This document shows, piece by piece, positions 32,978 to 41,243 of a stretch of 64,000 nt of DNA (position 1 is its first letter; each line of letters starts with the position of its first letter). The notes beneath the pieces were generated by a model that searched no databases, was not told where the DNA came from, and saw nothing but the letters and a program-made list of their open reading frames with translations. This DNA is from UBA2334 sp964396895. GTDB lineage: Bacteria > Pseudomonadota > Gammaproteobacteria > Burkholderiales > Burkholderiaceae_C. The stretch spans positions 1 through 64,000 of the forward strand of contig CAYNGJ010000010.1 in assembly GCA_964396895.1 (NCBI GenBank), given 5' to 3'. Position numbers and translations under genes: made by a program.

Positions 32978-33739
32978 TCATGGCGTGTCCGTCAGCTCTC
33001 GGTAAGCGTGCCAACTGGCGTGGGCCAGCACGGGAATGGTGATTACCATTCCCAACAGTGCGGTGGCCATGCCCAGACCGGCCAGCAGCATGATCACCAA
33101 GGCCCATATCCCCAAGGGAATGGGGTTGGTGGCCACGGCACGCCAGCTGGCGTGAACCGCCTGAAGCACGGTGACCTTGGTGTCCACCAACATGGGAATG
33201 GCCACCACGCTGGACGCAAACACGGGGGCCGCGAGCACGCCACCCAGCAACACCCACAATTCAAACAGCCACGATGAGGGTGACAACACCACATGGCGCA
33301 AAAAGTCGGCAGGGTTGTGCACGGGTGCGGACGACAACACGGTGATCAGGCCCGCAGACGTGGTGACCCAGCCCGTGCCCGCCAAACTGAGCAGCAACCC
33401 AAAACGCACCAGTCGACCATCACCGGATTTCCACAGCGCCCACACTTCGCCCATGCCCACGCAGTGACCGGTGTTGCAGCTTTTGCTGATTTGATAAAGG
33501 CCGGTGGTGAGGATGGGGGCCACGATCAGGAAGCCTGAAAAAGCGCCCGCCAGCAACCAGAAGTGGTTGCCCGCGGCCAGCAGCAACACCCAGCCAAAGA
33601 GCGCCAGCAGCACGCCATGCACCAGGCCCGGCACAGGATTGCGCCTGAAGTCCGCCCAGCCCAAACGCAACCAGCGAAAAGGCGCGCCTAGGTCCACGGT
33701 GGCGGGTGCATTCAATGGGGTGGAAATGTGCAAATTCAT
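32978..33739 (-). CDS. DUF2189 family integral membrane protein
   Basis: The 253-aa protein has about six hydrophobic segments and the DUF2189 pattern: FRWLRLGWADFRRNPVPGLVHG at the start, then FLIVAPILTTGLYQISK and a C-terminal helix with WHAYRELTD. ATG 33739 (MNLHISTPLNAPATVDL) matches the family; the longer open frame runs into the neighbouring ABC gene's antisense text. The family is often encoded near respiratory genes, but no role is established; no operon partner is evident here. Confidence 0.88.
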   Translation of the reverse strand: MNLHISTPLNAPATVDLGAPFRWLRLGWADFRRNPVPGLVHGVLLALFGWVLLLAAGNHFWLLAGAFSGFLIVAPILTTGLYQISKSCNTGHCVGMGEVWALWKSGDGRLVRFGLLLSLAGTGWVTTSAGLITVLSSAPVHNPADFLRHVVLSPSSWLFELWVLLGGVLAAPVFASSVVAIPMLVDTKVTVLQAVHASWRAVATNPIPLGIWALVIMLLAGLGMATALLGMVITIPVLAHASWHAYRELTDTP

Positions 33740-33813
33740 GGCGAAAACAGTGTAACGGGCATCGAACGTCCACGTGAAGCGGGTAAACGCGAGGGCGACG
33801 CCGTTGGGGTTAC

Positions 33814-35427
33814 TCAGTCGGAGGCGGCGGCCAGCAGCGCGCGGGTGTACGGGTGCTCGGGACTGTCCAGCACCGCCTGCCACGGCCCAGACTCCACCAC
33901 CTGCCCCGCCTGCAACACCATGACGTGGTGGGCCATGGCGCGGATCACCCCCATGTCGTGGGTGATGAGCAGGTAGCTGAGGCCGCGCTCGCGCTGCAGG
34001 CGCTGCAACAGCTGCAGCACCTGCTTTTGCACGGTCACGTCCAGCGCACTGGTGGGCTCGTCCAGCACCAACACATCGGGCTGAACCACCAGTGCCCTGG
34101 CTATGGCCATGCGCTGGCGCTGTCCGCCGGAAAATTCGTGCGGGTAGCGCGACAACCACCGGCGGGTGAGTTCATCGCCAGACGTGGCCTCAGGGCCCAA
34201 CAACCCCACTTCTTTCAGCACCGCCACCACCTGGGACTGGCGCGCTTCGGCGCCCAGGTGTGGTGCATGCACCAACAGACCTTCGCCCACGATTTGCTCC
34301 ACCGTCAACCGAGGAGACAGTGACGAAAAAGGGTCTTGAAACACCACCTGCACCTGTCGACGCTGCGCGCGCCGGGCAGTACTGGCCCGGGCCCAGGGTT
34401 GACCACGCACCAGGATGTCGCCCCCAAAAGGCAGCAAATCCAATGCGGCCAACGCCAAGGTGGATTTGCCGGAGCCCGATTCGCCCACCACCCCCAGGGT
34501 GCGTCCGCGCGGCAACACAAAGTCAGCGCCGTGCACCGCCACCGAAGCCCCTCGGCGAAACCAGCCACGCCAACCGGGCAAGGGCACCGGGTAGGCCACT
34601 TGGACGCCTTTGCCCACCAGTGGCGGCGGGGCGGTGGCGGGCACCTCGCGCTCCGCCAAGGCATCGCGCTGGGGGCGGCTGTCGAGCAACTGCCGGGTGT
34701 AGGGGTGCTGGGGACGGGCAAACACATCGGCCACCCTGCCCTGCTCCACCAGCACGCCGCGCTCCATCACCGCCACGCGATCGGCAAAGCGTTTGACCAT
34801 CTGCAAGTCGTGCGTGATGAGCAACACCGCCATGCCGTTTTCGCGTTGCAGATTGGCCACAAGCTCCAGTATCTGACCACGCAGCGACACATCGAGGGCG
34901 GTGGTGGGCTCATCGGCCAGCAGCAGCTTGGGCCGACTGGCCAACGCCATGGCAATGACGGCGCGCTGGCGTTGGCCCCCACTCAGCTGGTGGGGGTAGG
35001 CCTTGGCCTTTTGCGCGGCATCGGGCAAGCCGACTGATTCCAATAAATCAATAGCACGACCATTAGATGCATCGTGCGCCAAGAGCATTTTCAGCTTAAA
35101 AACCTCGGCAATTTGATCGCCCACGGTCATCAGGGGATTCAATGCTGTCATGGGCTCTTGAAACACCATGGCCACGTCGCCACCGCGCACCTGGCGCAGC
35201 TCAGGTTCGGCCATGGCCAGCAGGTCGCGCCCGTCCAGAAGCGCCTTGCCCCGGATCCGCGCCTGGGGCACCAGCCCCAGCAAACTGAGCGCGGTGATGG
35301 TTTTGCCGGAGCCCGACTCTCCCACCAGGGCCAGCTTTTCACCGGGCTGCAACTGCAGACTCACCCCTTTGACCACCTCGTGCCCGCCAAACGACACCCG
35401 CAAATCTTGTACGTCCAGCAGGCTCAT
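33814..35427 (-). CDS. yejF: Peptide ABC transporter ATP-binding protein, two ABC domains (YejF type)
   Basis: This 537-aa protein energises the YejABEF-type importer for oligopeptides. It has two full ABC cassettes: Walker A GESGSGKT in both halves (about residues 36 and 325), LSGGQ/FSGGQRQR signatures and Walker B LLLADEPT and VLVLDEPT, plus oligopeptide/dipeptide C-terminal extensions (PQHPYTRQLLDS, PEHPYTRALL). The ATG overlaps the yejE stop (ATGA), so they are coupled. One ATAGC-N18-AAGCG repeat copy (35051-35078) is read in frame, giving LLAHDASNGRAIDL between Walker A and the signature of the first half. Confidence 0.95.
   Translation of the reverse strand: MSLLDVQDLRVSFGGHEVVKGVSLQLQPGEKLALVGESGSGKTITALSLLGLVPQARIRGKALLDGRDLLAMAEPELRQVRGGDVAMVFQEPMTALNPLMTVGDQIAEVFKLKMLLAHDASNGRAIDLLESVGLPDAAQKAKAYPHQLSGGQRQRAVIAMALASRPKLLLADEPTTALDVSLRGQILELVANLQRENGMAVLLITHDLQMVKRFADRVAVMERGVLVEQGRVADVFARPQHPYTRQLLDSRPQRDALAEREVPATAPPPLVGKGVQVAYPVPLPGWRGWFRRGASVAVHGADFVLPRGRTLGVVGESGSGKSTLALAALDLLPFGGDILVRGQPWARASTARRAQRRQVQVVFQDPFSSLSPRLTVEQIVGEGLLVHAPHLGAEARQSQVVAVLKEVGLLGPEATSGDELTRRWLSRYPHEFSGGQRQRMAIARALVVQPDVLVLDEPTSALDVTVQKQVLQLLQRLQRERGLSYLLITHDMGVIRAMAHHVMVLQAGQVVESGPWQAVLDSPEHPYTRALLAAASD
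35051..35078 (+). repeat. ATAGC-N18-AAGCG repeat, copy 3 (in yejF)
   Basis: Plus strand: CAATAGC, 18 bases, GTGCG (degenerate AAGCG), then CCAAGAGCATTTT. It lies in an AT-rich patch about 35040-35102, in frame with yejF on the other strand. Confidence 0.7.
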
Positions 35428-36563
35428 GGCTGCCCCTGCGCCAAATCGGCTTTGCGGGGGTCCAGCGCATCGCGCAAGGCGTCGCCCATGAAAGTGAGCA
35501 GCAGCAGCGTGAGCACCAGTACACCAAACGTAGAGAGTGAGATCCACCACGCGTCGATGCTGTTTTTGCCTTGCGACAGCAATTCGCCCAGCGAGGGCGT
35601 GCCCGGCGGCACCCCCAGCCCCAGAAAATCCAGACTGGTGAGTGCCAGGATGGCCGCGCTCATGCGAAAGGGCAAAAACGTCACCACCGGCGTGAGGCTG
35701 TTGGGCAGTATGTGGCGGGTGATGATGTGCCAGTGCCCCACCCCCATGGCCCGAGCGGCCCGCACGTAGTCCAACTGACGGTTGCGCAGAAACTCGGCGC
35801 GCACATAGTCGGACAGTCCCATCCAGCCAAACAGGCTGAGCAGCAACAGCAACAGGCCCACGCTGGGCGCAAACACCGCCGAGAAGATGATGAGCAGGTA
35901 GAGCTCGGGCATGGAGCCCCAGATTTCGATGAAGCGCTGAAAGGCCAGGTCGGTCTTGCCCCCGAAGTAGCCCTGAATGGCCCCGGTGAGCACCCCCAGC
36001 AGCACACCGGTCACTGTGAGCGCCAAGGCGAACAGCACACTCACCCGAAAACCATAAATGAGTTGGGCCAACAGGTCGCGCCCCCTGTCGTCGGTGCCCA
36101 GCCAATTGTCCCCGCTGGGGGCTGAGGGGTTGGGGTGTTTGGCAAAGTAGTTCAGGGTTTTGGGCCCGTAGGGGTTGAATGGGTACAGGGCCCAGTTGCC
36201 GTCGGTGGTGATGCGCTCGCGGATGAAGGGATCGAGGTAGTCAGCGGGCGCGGGAAAGTCGCCACCAAACGTGGTCTCGGCGTAGTCGTGCAGCACGGGG
36301 GTGTACCACTGCCCTTGGTAGCGCACCACCAGCGGCCGGTCGTTGGAAATGACCTCGGCCAGCAGGCTCAGCCCCACCAGCACCCCAAAGATCCAGAGGC
36401 TCCAATGGCCCAGCCGGTTCTGCCGAAACCGCAGCCACGCCCGGCGGCTGGGGGACACAGACGGTTGCCAGGCAGCGGCGGAAAGACCGGGGGGCGCGTC
36501 CTGCGCCGGGTCAGGCAGGTGAGCAGCGTGGGTGGGGTGCGGAGGGAACGGGGTCATGGGCAT
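35424..36563 (-). CDS. yejE: Peptide ABC transporter permease (YejE type)
   Basis: The 379-aa inner-membrane permease has an N-terminal helix (SLWIFGVLVGLSLLAEVISND), then a periplasmic loop with the YejE-typical text (YGPKTLNYFAKHPNPSAPSG, NWLGTDDRGRDLLAQLIYG), then five more helices with the EAA-loop ARAMGVGHWHIITRHILPN that contacts the ATPase. It partners with YejB and YejF to import peptides (microcin C in E. coli). It lies 12 bp after yejB. Confidence 0.95.
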   Translation of the reverse strand: MPMTPFPPHPTHAAHLPDPAQDAPPGLSAAAWQPSVSPSRRAWLRFRQNRLGHWSLWIFGVLVGLSLLAEVISNDRPLVVRYQGQWYTPVLHDYAETTFGGDFPAPADYLDPFIRERITTDGNWALYPFNPYGPKTLNYFAKHPNPSAPSGDNWLGTDDRGRDLLAQLIYGFRVSVLFALALTVTGVLLGVLTGAIQGYFGGKTDLAFQRFIEIWGSMPELYLLIIFSAVFAPSVGLLLLLLSLFGWMGLSDYVRAEFLRNRQLDYVRAARAMGVGHWHIITRHILPNSLTPVVTFLPFRMSAAILALTSLDFLGLGVPPGTPSLGELLSQGKNSIDAWWISLSTFGVLVLTLLLLTFMGDALRDALDPRKADLAQGQP

Positions 36564-36575
36564 GGAGGAAAGGCG

Positions 36576-37613
36576 TCAATCGAACTTCACACGCGGGTCC
36601 ACCCACACGTAGCACAGGTCACTGATGAGTTTGGTGAACAGGCCCAGCAGCGTGAACAGGTAGAGCGTGCCCAGCACCACGGGGTAGTCCCGGCGGATCA
36701 CGCTCTCAAAGCTCAGCAAGCCCAGGCCGTCCAGCGAAAACAGCGTCTCGATGAGCAGCGAACCGGTGAAAAATGCGCCAATGAACGCCGCCGGAAAGCC
36801 GGTGACGATGGGCAGCAGCGCGTTGCGAAATACGTGGCCATACAGCACCTGCCGCTCGCTCAAGCCCTTGGCGCGGGCCGTGAGCACGTATTGCTTGCGG
36901 ATTTCTTCCAGGAACGCGTTTTTGGTCAGCATGGTGGTCACGGCAAAGCTGCCCAGCACCATGGCCGTGACCGGCATGGCGATGTGCCACAGGTAGTCCA
37001 CCACGCGCGCGCCCCAGCTCAGCTCGTCCCAGTTGGCCGATGTGAGTCCGCGCAAGGGAAACCACTGCAGCTGCCCCCCAAACACCACCAGCAGCGCCAC
37101 GCCCAGCACAAATCCGGGGATGGCGTAGCCGGCCAGCACCAACAGGGTGGTCACCAGGTCAAACCGCGAACCGGCCCGCACCGCCTTGGCCACGCCCAGC
37201 GGCACGGCGACGCCGTAACTGATGAAGAAGGTCCACAGCCCGAGGCTGATGGAGACGGGCAGTTTCTCGACCACCAGGTCCCACACATCCTTGTTCTGGA
37301 AAAAACTGCGCCCCAGGTCAAACCGGGCGAATTGGCCCAGCATCTGCACAAAGCGCTCGTGCGCAGGTTTGTCAAACCCGTACAAAGCCTTGATTTGCTC
37401 CAGCCGTTTGGGGTCAACGCCCTGCCCGCCCCGGTAGCTCAGTCCGCCGCCTTCGGCACTGCCCCCCCCGGCGACGGCACCGGCCTTGGCCTCGGCCAGG
37501 TACTGCTCCACCGGCCCGCCGGGGACGAACTGGATCACGGCAAAAGTCAGTAACAGCACGCCCAACAGGGTGGGCACCATCAGCAGCAGGCGTTTGACGA
37601 TGTAGGACAGCAT
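36576..37613 (-). CDS. yejB: Peptide ABC transporter permease (YejB type)
   Basis: The 345-aa permease starts MLSYIVKRLLLMVPTLLGVLLLTFAVIQFVPGG, as in all DppB-like subunits, with a periplasmic loop (GVDPKRLEQIKALYGFDKP) and helices carrying the EAA motif TARAKGLSERQVLYGHVFRNALLP. It forms the channel with YejE. It lies 31 bp after yejA in the same transcript. Confidence 0.95.
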   Translation of the reverse strand: MLSYIVKRLLLMVPTLLGVLLLTFAVIQFVPGGPVEQYLAEAKAGAVAGGGSAEGGGLSYRGGQGVDPKRLEQIKALYGFDKPAHERFVQMLGQFARFDLGRSFFQNKDVWDLVVEKLPVSISLGLWTFFISYGVAVPLGVAKAVRAGSRFDLVTTLLVLAGYAIPGFVLGVALLVVFGGQLQWFPLRGLTSANWDELSWGARVVDYLWHIAMPVTAMVLGSFAVTTMLTKNAFLEEIRKQYVLTARAKGLSERQVLYGHVFRNALLPIVTGFPAAFIGAFFTGSLLIETLFSLDGLGLLSFESVIRRDYPVVLGTLYLFTLLGLFTKLISDLCYVWVDPRVKFD

Positions 37614-37644
37614 GAAATGAAAACCTTCGGACGCCAGCGGGCGC

Positions 37645-39450
37645 TCAGCGGGGTGCCTGGGCCCACCAGGTGTCCAGCGCCCAAACCTCAGGGTTCTGGG
37701 TGTAGGGTGGCGTGGTGGCCGGGCGGGCCAGGCGCCACGCGTTGTAGGCCATGCGGTGGGAGCCCGCCGACCACTGGGGTATCAGGTAGTGGCCGTGGGC
37801 AATGACGCGTTCCAGTGCGCGGCAAGCGGGCAGCAACTGGGCCTGGCTTTTGGCAGCGGTCATGGCGGCAATGAGCGCATCCACCGCTGGGCTGCGCACA
37901 CCGGCGAAATTCCCGGAATCTTCGGTGTCGGCGGCCTGACTACCGAACAGGTCGGCGTATTCTTGCCCCGGGTTGTGCGTGCCGCCGTAGGCCATGCTGG
38001 TGAGGTCAAAATCGAATTTCTGCAGCCGTTGCTGGTACAGCGCAAAGTCCACCGGGCGAAAACGCAGGGTGATGCCCAGCTTCTCCAGGTTGCGCATCCA
38101 GGGGGTCACCACCCGCGCGCCGCCCTCGTTGCTGTCCAGGTACTCCAGCACCATGGCCGCACCGTCGGCATTGCGCAGGGCGCCCTCGCGGTAAGCCCAG
38201 CCGGCCTCGTTCAGCAGCCGTTTGGCTTGCAACAGGTTGCCGCGCAGGCTGTTGTTGCCATCAGTGCGGGGTGGCTGGGCCATGGGGCCAAACACGGCAT
38301 CAGGCACCTGCCCGCGCCAGCGCTCCAGCAGGGCCAGCTCGTCGGCCGAGGGCAGTCCAGTGGCCTGGCAGTCGGTGTGGCCAAACAGACCGTTCACGCG
38401 CTGGTAGGCGTTGTAGAACATCTGGCGGTTCATCCACTCGTAATCCAGCGCCAGGCCCAACGCCTGGCGCACCCGTCCATCGCGCAGCAAGGGGCGCCGG
38501 GTGTTGAGCACGTAGCTCTGAAAGCCGGTGGGCAAGCGGTGGTCCAACTCCAATTTGACCAATTCACCCGTGTTGAACTTCTTGCCGGTGACGCGCCGGG
38601 CCCAGTCACCCGCTGAAAAGAAACGCATCAGGTCGAACTCCCCGGCCTTGAGCGCCTCCAAGCGCGCCGTGTTGTCCTTGTAGATTTTGACGGTGACTGT
38701 GTCGAAATTGGCCGTGCCCACGCGCACGTTCAGGTCGCGCGCCCAGTATGCGGGGTCGCGCACGTAGGTGATGTCTTTGCCAAAGCGCACCGGCCCCATG
38801 CGGTAGGGGCCACTGCCGATGGGCACGTCCATCACCACCTCGTTGAACGGCTTGCCCTCGCCCCACTGGTGGCTGAACACCGGCAGCCCGCCCACCGTCA
38901 GGGGCAGTTCGCGGTTGGGCTTGCGGAAGCGAAAGCGCACCGTGCGCTCGTTCAGCACCTCCACCCCGGCCACATCGGCCAACGCGGTTTTGTACGCTGG
39001 TGAGGTGTGGGGGCCCATCAGGGTGTCGTAGCTGTGCTTCACGTCCTTGGCCAACACCGGCGCACCGTTGTGGAAGCGGGCTTCGGGCCGCAGGGCGAAA
39101 GTGGCGCTCAGGCCATCGGGCGCCACCGCCACATCTTGTGCCAACAGGCCGTAGCCAGCGGCCGTTTCGTCCAGTGAGCCGGTGAGCAGGGAGTCGAACA
39201 TCAACCCGGACAGGTAAGCCGGTGCCGAGCCCTTGATGGTGAAGGGGTTGTACTTGTCAAACGTGGACAGGCGCAGGTTGCTCACCAGGCGAATGTCCCC
39301 GCCCTTGGGGGCCTGCGGGTTGACGTAGTCGAAGTGGCTGAAGCCCGGCGGGTACTTCAACGCCCCCCAGAGGGCATAACCGTGGGCAGCCCATGCCGGT
39401 GTGGCCATGCCCACCCACCAGCAAAACATGAAAACGGTTGAAAAACGCAT
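37645..39450 (-). CDS. yejA: Extracellular peptide-binding protein (SBP_bac_5, YejA type)
   Basis: The 601-aa periplasmic binding protein has a signal peptide (FSTVFMFCWWVGMATPAWA) and the family-5 solute-binding fold with YPPGFSHFDYVNPQAPKGGDIRL near the N-terminus and YGGTHNPGQEYADLFGS near the C-terminus, both typical of YejA. It captures oligopeptides and feeds YejBEF. ATG 39450 opens directly into the signal peptide. It is the first gene of yejABEF and divergent from fabI with 80 bp between starts. Confidence 0.95.
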   Translation of the reverse strand: MRFSTVFMFCWWVGMATPAWAAHGYALWGALKYPPGFSHFDYVNPQAPKGGDIRLVSNLRLSTFDKYNPFTIKGSAPAYLSGLMFDSLLTGSLDETAAGYGLLAQDVAVAPDGLSATFALRPEARFHNGAPVLAKDVKHSYDTLMGPHTSPAYKTALADVAGVEVLNERTVRFRFRKPNRELPLTVGGLPVFSHQWGEGKPFNEVVMDVPIGSGPYRMGPVRFGKDITYVRDPAYWARDLNVRVGTANFDTVTVKIYKDNTARLEALKAGEFDLMRFFSAGDWARRVTGKKFNTGELVKLELDHRLPTGFQSYVLNTRRPLLRDGRVRQALGLALDYEWMNRQMFYNAYQRVNGLFGHTDCQATGLPSADELALLERWRGQVPDAVFGPMAQPPRTDGNNSLRGNLLQAKRLLNEAGWAYREGALRNADGAAMVLEYLDSNEGGARVVTPWMRNLEKLGITLRFRPVDFALYQQRLQKFDFDLTSMAYGGTHNPGQEYADLFGSQAADTEDSGNFAGVRSPAVDALIAAMTAAKSQAQLLPACRALERVIAHGHYLIPQWSAGSHRMAYNAWRLARPATTPPYTQNPEVWALDTWWAQAPR

Positions 39451-39530
39451 GCGACAATTCTGCCCACTTTCGGATTGGCCTCCCGGCCAGCCAGCCTTCA
39501 TCCTCACTTTCACGCAGAACGAGACACCCC

Positions 39531-40325
39531 ATGGGATTTCTTACCGGCAAAAAACTGCTCATCACGGGCCTGATTTCCAACCGCTCCATCGCCTACGGCG
39601 TGGCCAAGGCCTGCCACGAGCAGGGTGCCGAACTGGCGTTCAGCTATGTGGGCGAACGTTTCAAGGACCGCATCACCGAGTTCGCCGCCGAGTTCAACTC
39701 CACGCTGATCTTTGATTGCGATGTGGGCAGCGACGAGCAGATTGAGCGCCTGTTTGCCGACTTGGCCACCCACTGGCCCCAGTTCGACGGGTTTGTGCAC
39801 AGCATCGGGTTTGCGCCCCGCGAGGCCATTGCCGGTGATTTTCTCGACGGCCTGACCCGTGAGAACTTCCGCATTGCGCACGACATCAGCGCCTACAGCT
39901 TCCCCGCCATGGCCAAGGCCGCCCTGCCCCTGCTCAGCCCCAAGGCCGCGCTGCTGACCATGACCTACCTGGGCGCCAACCGCACCATCCCGCACTACAA
40001 CACCATGGGGCTGGCCAAAGCCAGCCTGGAAGCCTCGGTGCGTTACCTGGCGGAAAACCTGGGCCCCCGCGGCGTGCGCGTCAACGCCATCAGCGCTGGC
40101 CCCATCAAGACACTGGCCGCCAGCGGCATCAAGGACTTCGGCAAACTGTTGTCCATGGGTGCCGCCGCTGCGCCCTTGCGCCGCAACGTCACCATTGATG
40201 AAGTGGGCAACGTGGCCGCCTTCCTGCTGAGCGACCTCGCTGCGGGCATGACCGCTGAAATCACCTATGTGGACGGTGGTTTCAACGCATCGGCCGGGGT
40301 CAGCAAGGACAGCGCTGGGGTTTAA
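39531..40325 (+). CDS. fabI: Enoyl-[acyl-carrier-protein] reductase (NADH), FabI type
   Basis: FabI carries out the last reduction of each fatty acid elongation cycle. The 264-aa protein is a divergent short-chain dehydrogenase with the cofactor loop GLISNRSIAYGVAK, the catalytic pair in HYNTMGLAKAS (Tyr-x6-Lys, with a second Tyr in TYLGANR), and AISAGPIKTLAASGIKDF, the triclosan/substrate-binding region. ATG 39531 is the standard start (MGFLTGKKLLITG). It lies upstream of an exported DNA ligase gene, separated by one repeat element. Confidence 0.97.
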   Translation: MGFLTGKKLLITGLISNRSIAYGVAKACHEQGAELAFSYVGERFKDRITEFAAEFNSTLIFDCDVGSDEQIERLFADLATHWPQFDGFVHSIGFAPREAIAGDFLDGLTRENFRIAHDISAYSFPAMAKAALPLLSPKAALLTMTYLGANRTIPHYNTMGLAKASLEASVRYLAENLGPRGVRVNAISAGPIKTLAASGIKDFGKLLSMGAAAAPLRRNVTIDEVGNVAAFLLSDLAAGMTAEITYVDGGFNASAGVSKDSAGV

Positions 40326-40349
40326 ATTTCAAGCCTTTTATCCATCTAG

Positions 40350-40377
40350 CGCTACTGTTCATTGAATAGTAAGCTAT
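40350..40377 (-). repeat. ATAGC-N18-AAGCG repeat, copy 4 (fabI to ligase spacer)
   Basis: Minus strand: ATAGC, 18 bases, TAGCG, then CTAGATGGATAAAAGG. It almost fills the 59-bp gap between fabI and the DNA ligase gene. Confidence 0.8.
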
Positions 40378-40384
40378 TTTTTTG

Positions 40385-41224
40385 ATGTCAAGTCAACTGC
40401 CCCGGCGCTGGTTTTTGGCTTGGACTTGTGTGGCCGCTTTGCCGGTCTGGGCAGGCCCACCCGCCCTGATGCTGGCCAACGTGTACCGGCCCTCGCTGGA
40501 TTTGGACGCCTACTGGGTCAGCGAGAAATACGACGGCGTGCGCGGCTACTGGAACGGCCAGCAATTGCTCACCCGTGGCGGAGAGGTCATTGCCGCGCCG
40601 GCGTGGTTCACGCAGGGCTGGCCCTCCGTGCCCATGGACGGGGAGCTGTGGGCCGGGCGTGGCCAATTCTCACGGGCCGTGTCCACCGTGAAGCTGCTGC
40701 GGCCCGACGACCGCGCTTGGCGCGACATGCGCTTCATGGTGTTCGATCTGCCTGCCCACGAAGGTCCCTTCAGCGAGCGGCTGTTGGCCCTCGCCCCCCT
40801 GGTGTCAGCCCTGGGACAACCTTGGGTGCAGGCCGTGAGGCAGTGGCGCGTGCACAGCCACACCGAGTTGAACGCACAGCTCCAACGCCTGGTGAAAGCG
40901 GGTGGCGAAGGCTTGATGCTGCACCGGGGCGATTCGCTCTACCGCGCACGGCGCAGTGACGACCTCGTCAAACTCAAAACCCACGACGATGCCGAGGCCA
41001 AGGTGCTGGCCCACCTGCCAGGCCAAGGCAAACACGCCGGCCGCCTGGGCGCTTTGTGGGTGGAAACACCGCAGGGCATCCGGTTCAAATTGGGCACGGG
41101 GCTGAGCGACGCGCAACGCCGCCACCCGCCCGACGTGGGCAGCGTGGTCACCTACCGCTACCGGGGTCTGAACGACAGTGGCGTGCCCCGCTTTGCCAGC
41201 TTTGTGCGGGTGCGCCAGGACTGA
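40385..41224 (+). CDS. Exported ATP-dependent DNA ligase (LigE type)
   Basis: The 279-aa protein has a signal peptide (WFLAWTCVAALPVWA) and a minimal ATP-dependent DNA ligase: motif I SEKYDGVRG with Lys48 as the adenylated residue, motif III FMVFDLP, motif IV GGEGLMLHR, motif V VKLKTHDD and an OB-fold end (GSVVTYRYRGLN). Such Lig E enzymes act in the periplasm and have been linked to uptake or repair of extracellular DNA. ATG 40385 is chosen; an in-frame TTG precedes it. It follows fabI but probably has its own signals. Confidence 0.92.
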   Translation: MSSQLPRRWFLAWTCVAALPVWAGPPALMLANVYRPSLDLDAYWVSEKYDGVRGYWNGQQLLTRGGEVIAAPAWFTQGWPSVPMDGELWAGRGQFSRAVSTVKLLRPDDRAWRDMRFMVFDLPAHEGPFSERLLALAPLVSALGQPWVQAVRQWRVHSHTELNAQLQRLVKAGGEGLMLHRGDSLYRARRSDDLVKLKTHDDAEAKVLAHLPGQGKHAGRLGALWVETPQGIRFKLGTGLSDAQRRHPPDVGSVVTYRYRGLNDSGVPRFASFVRVRQD

Positions 41225-41243
41225 CCCACCCTGGCGGGCGGGC

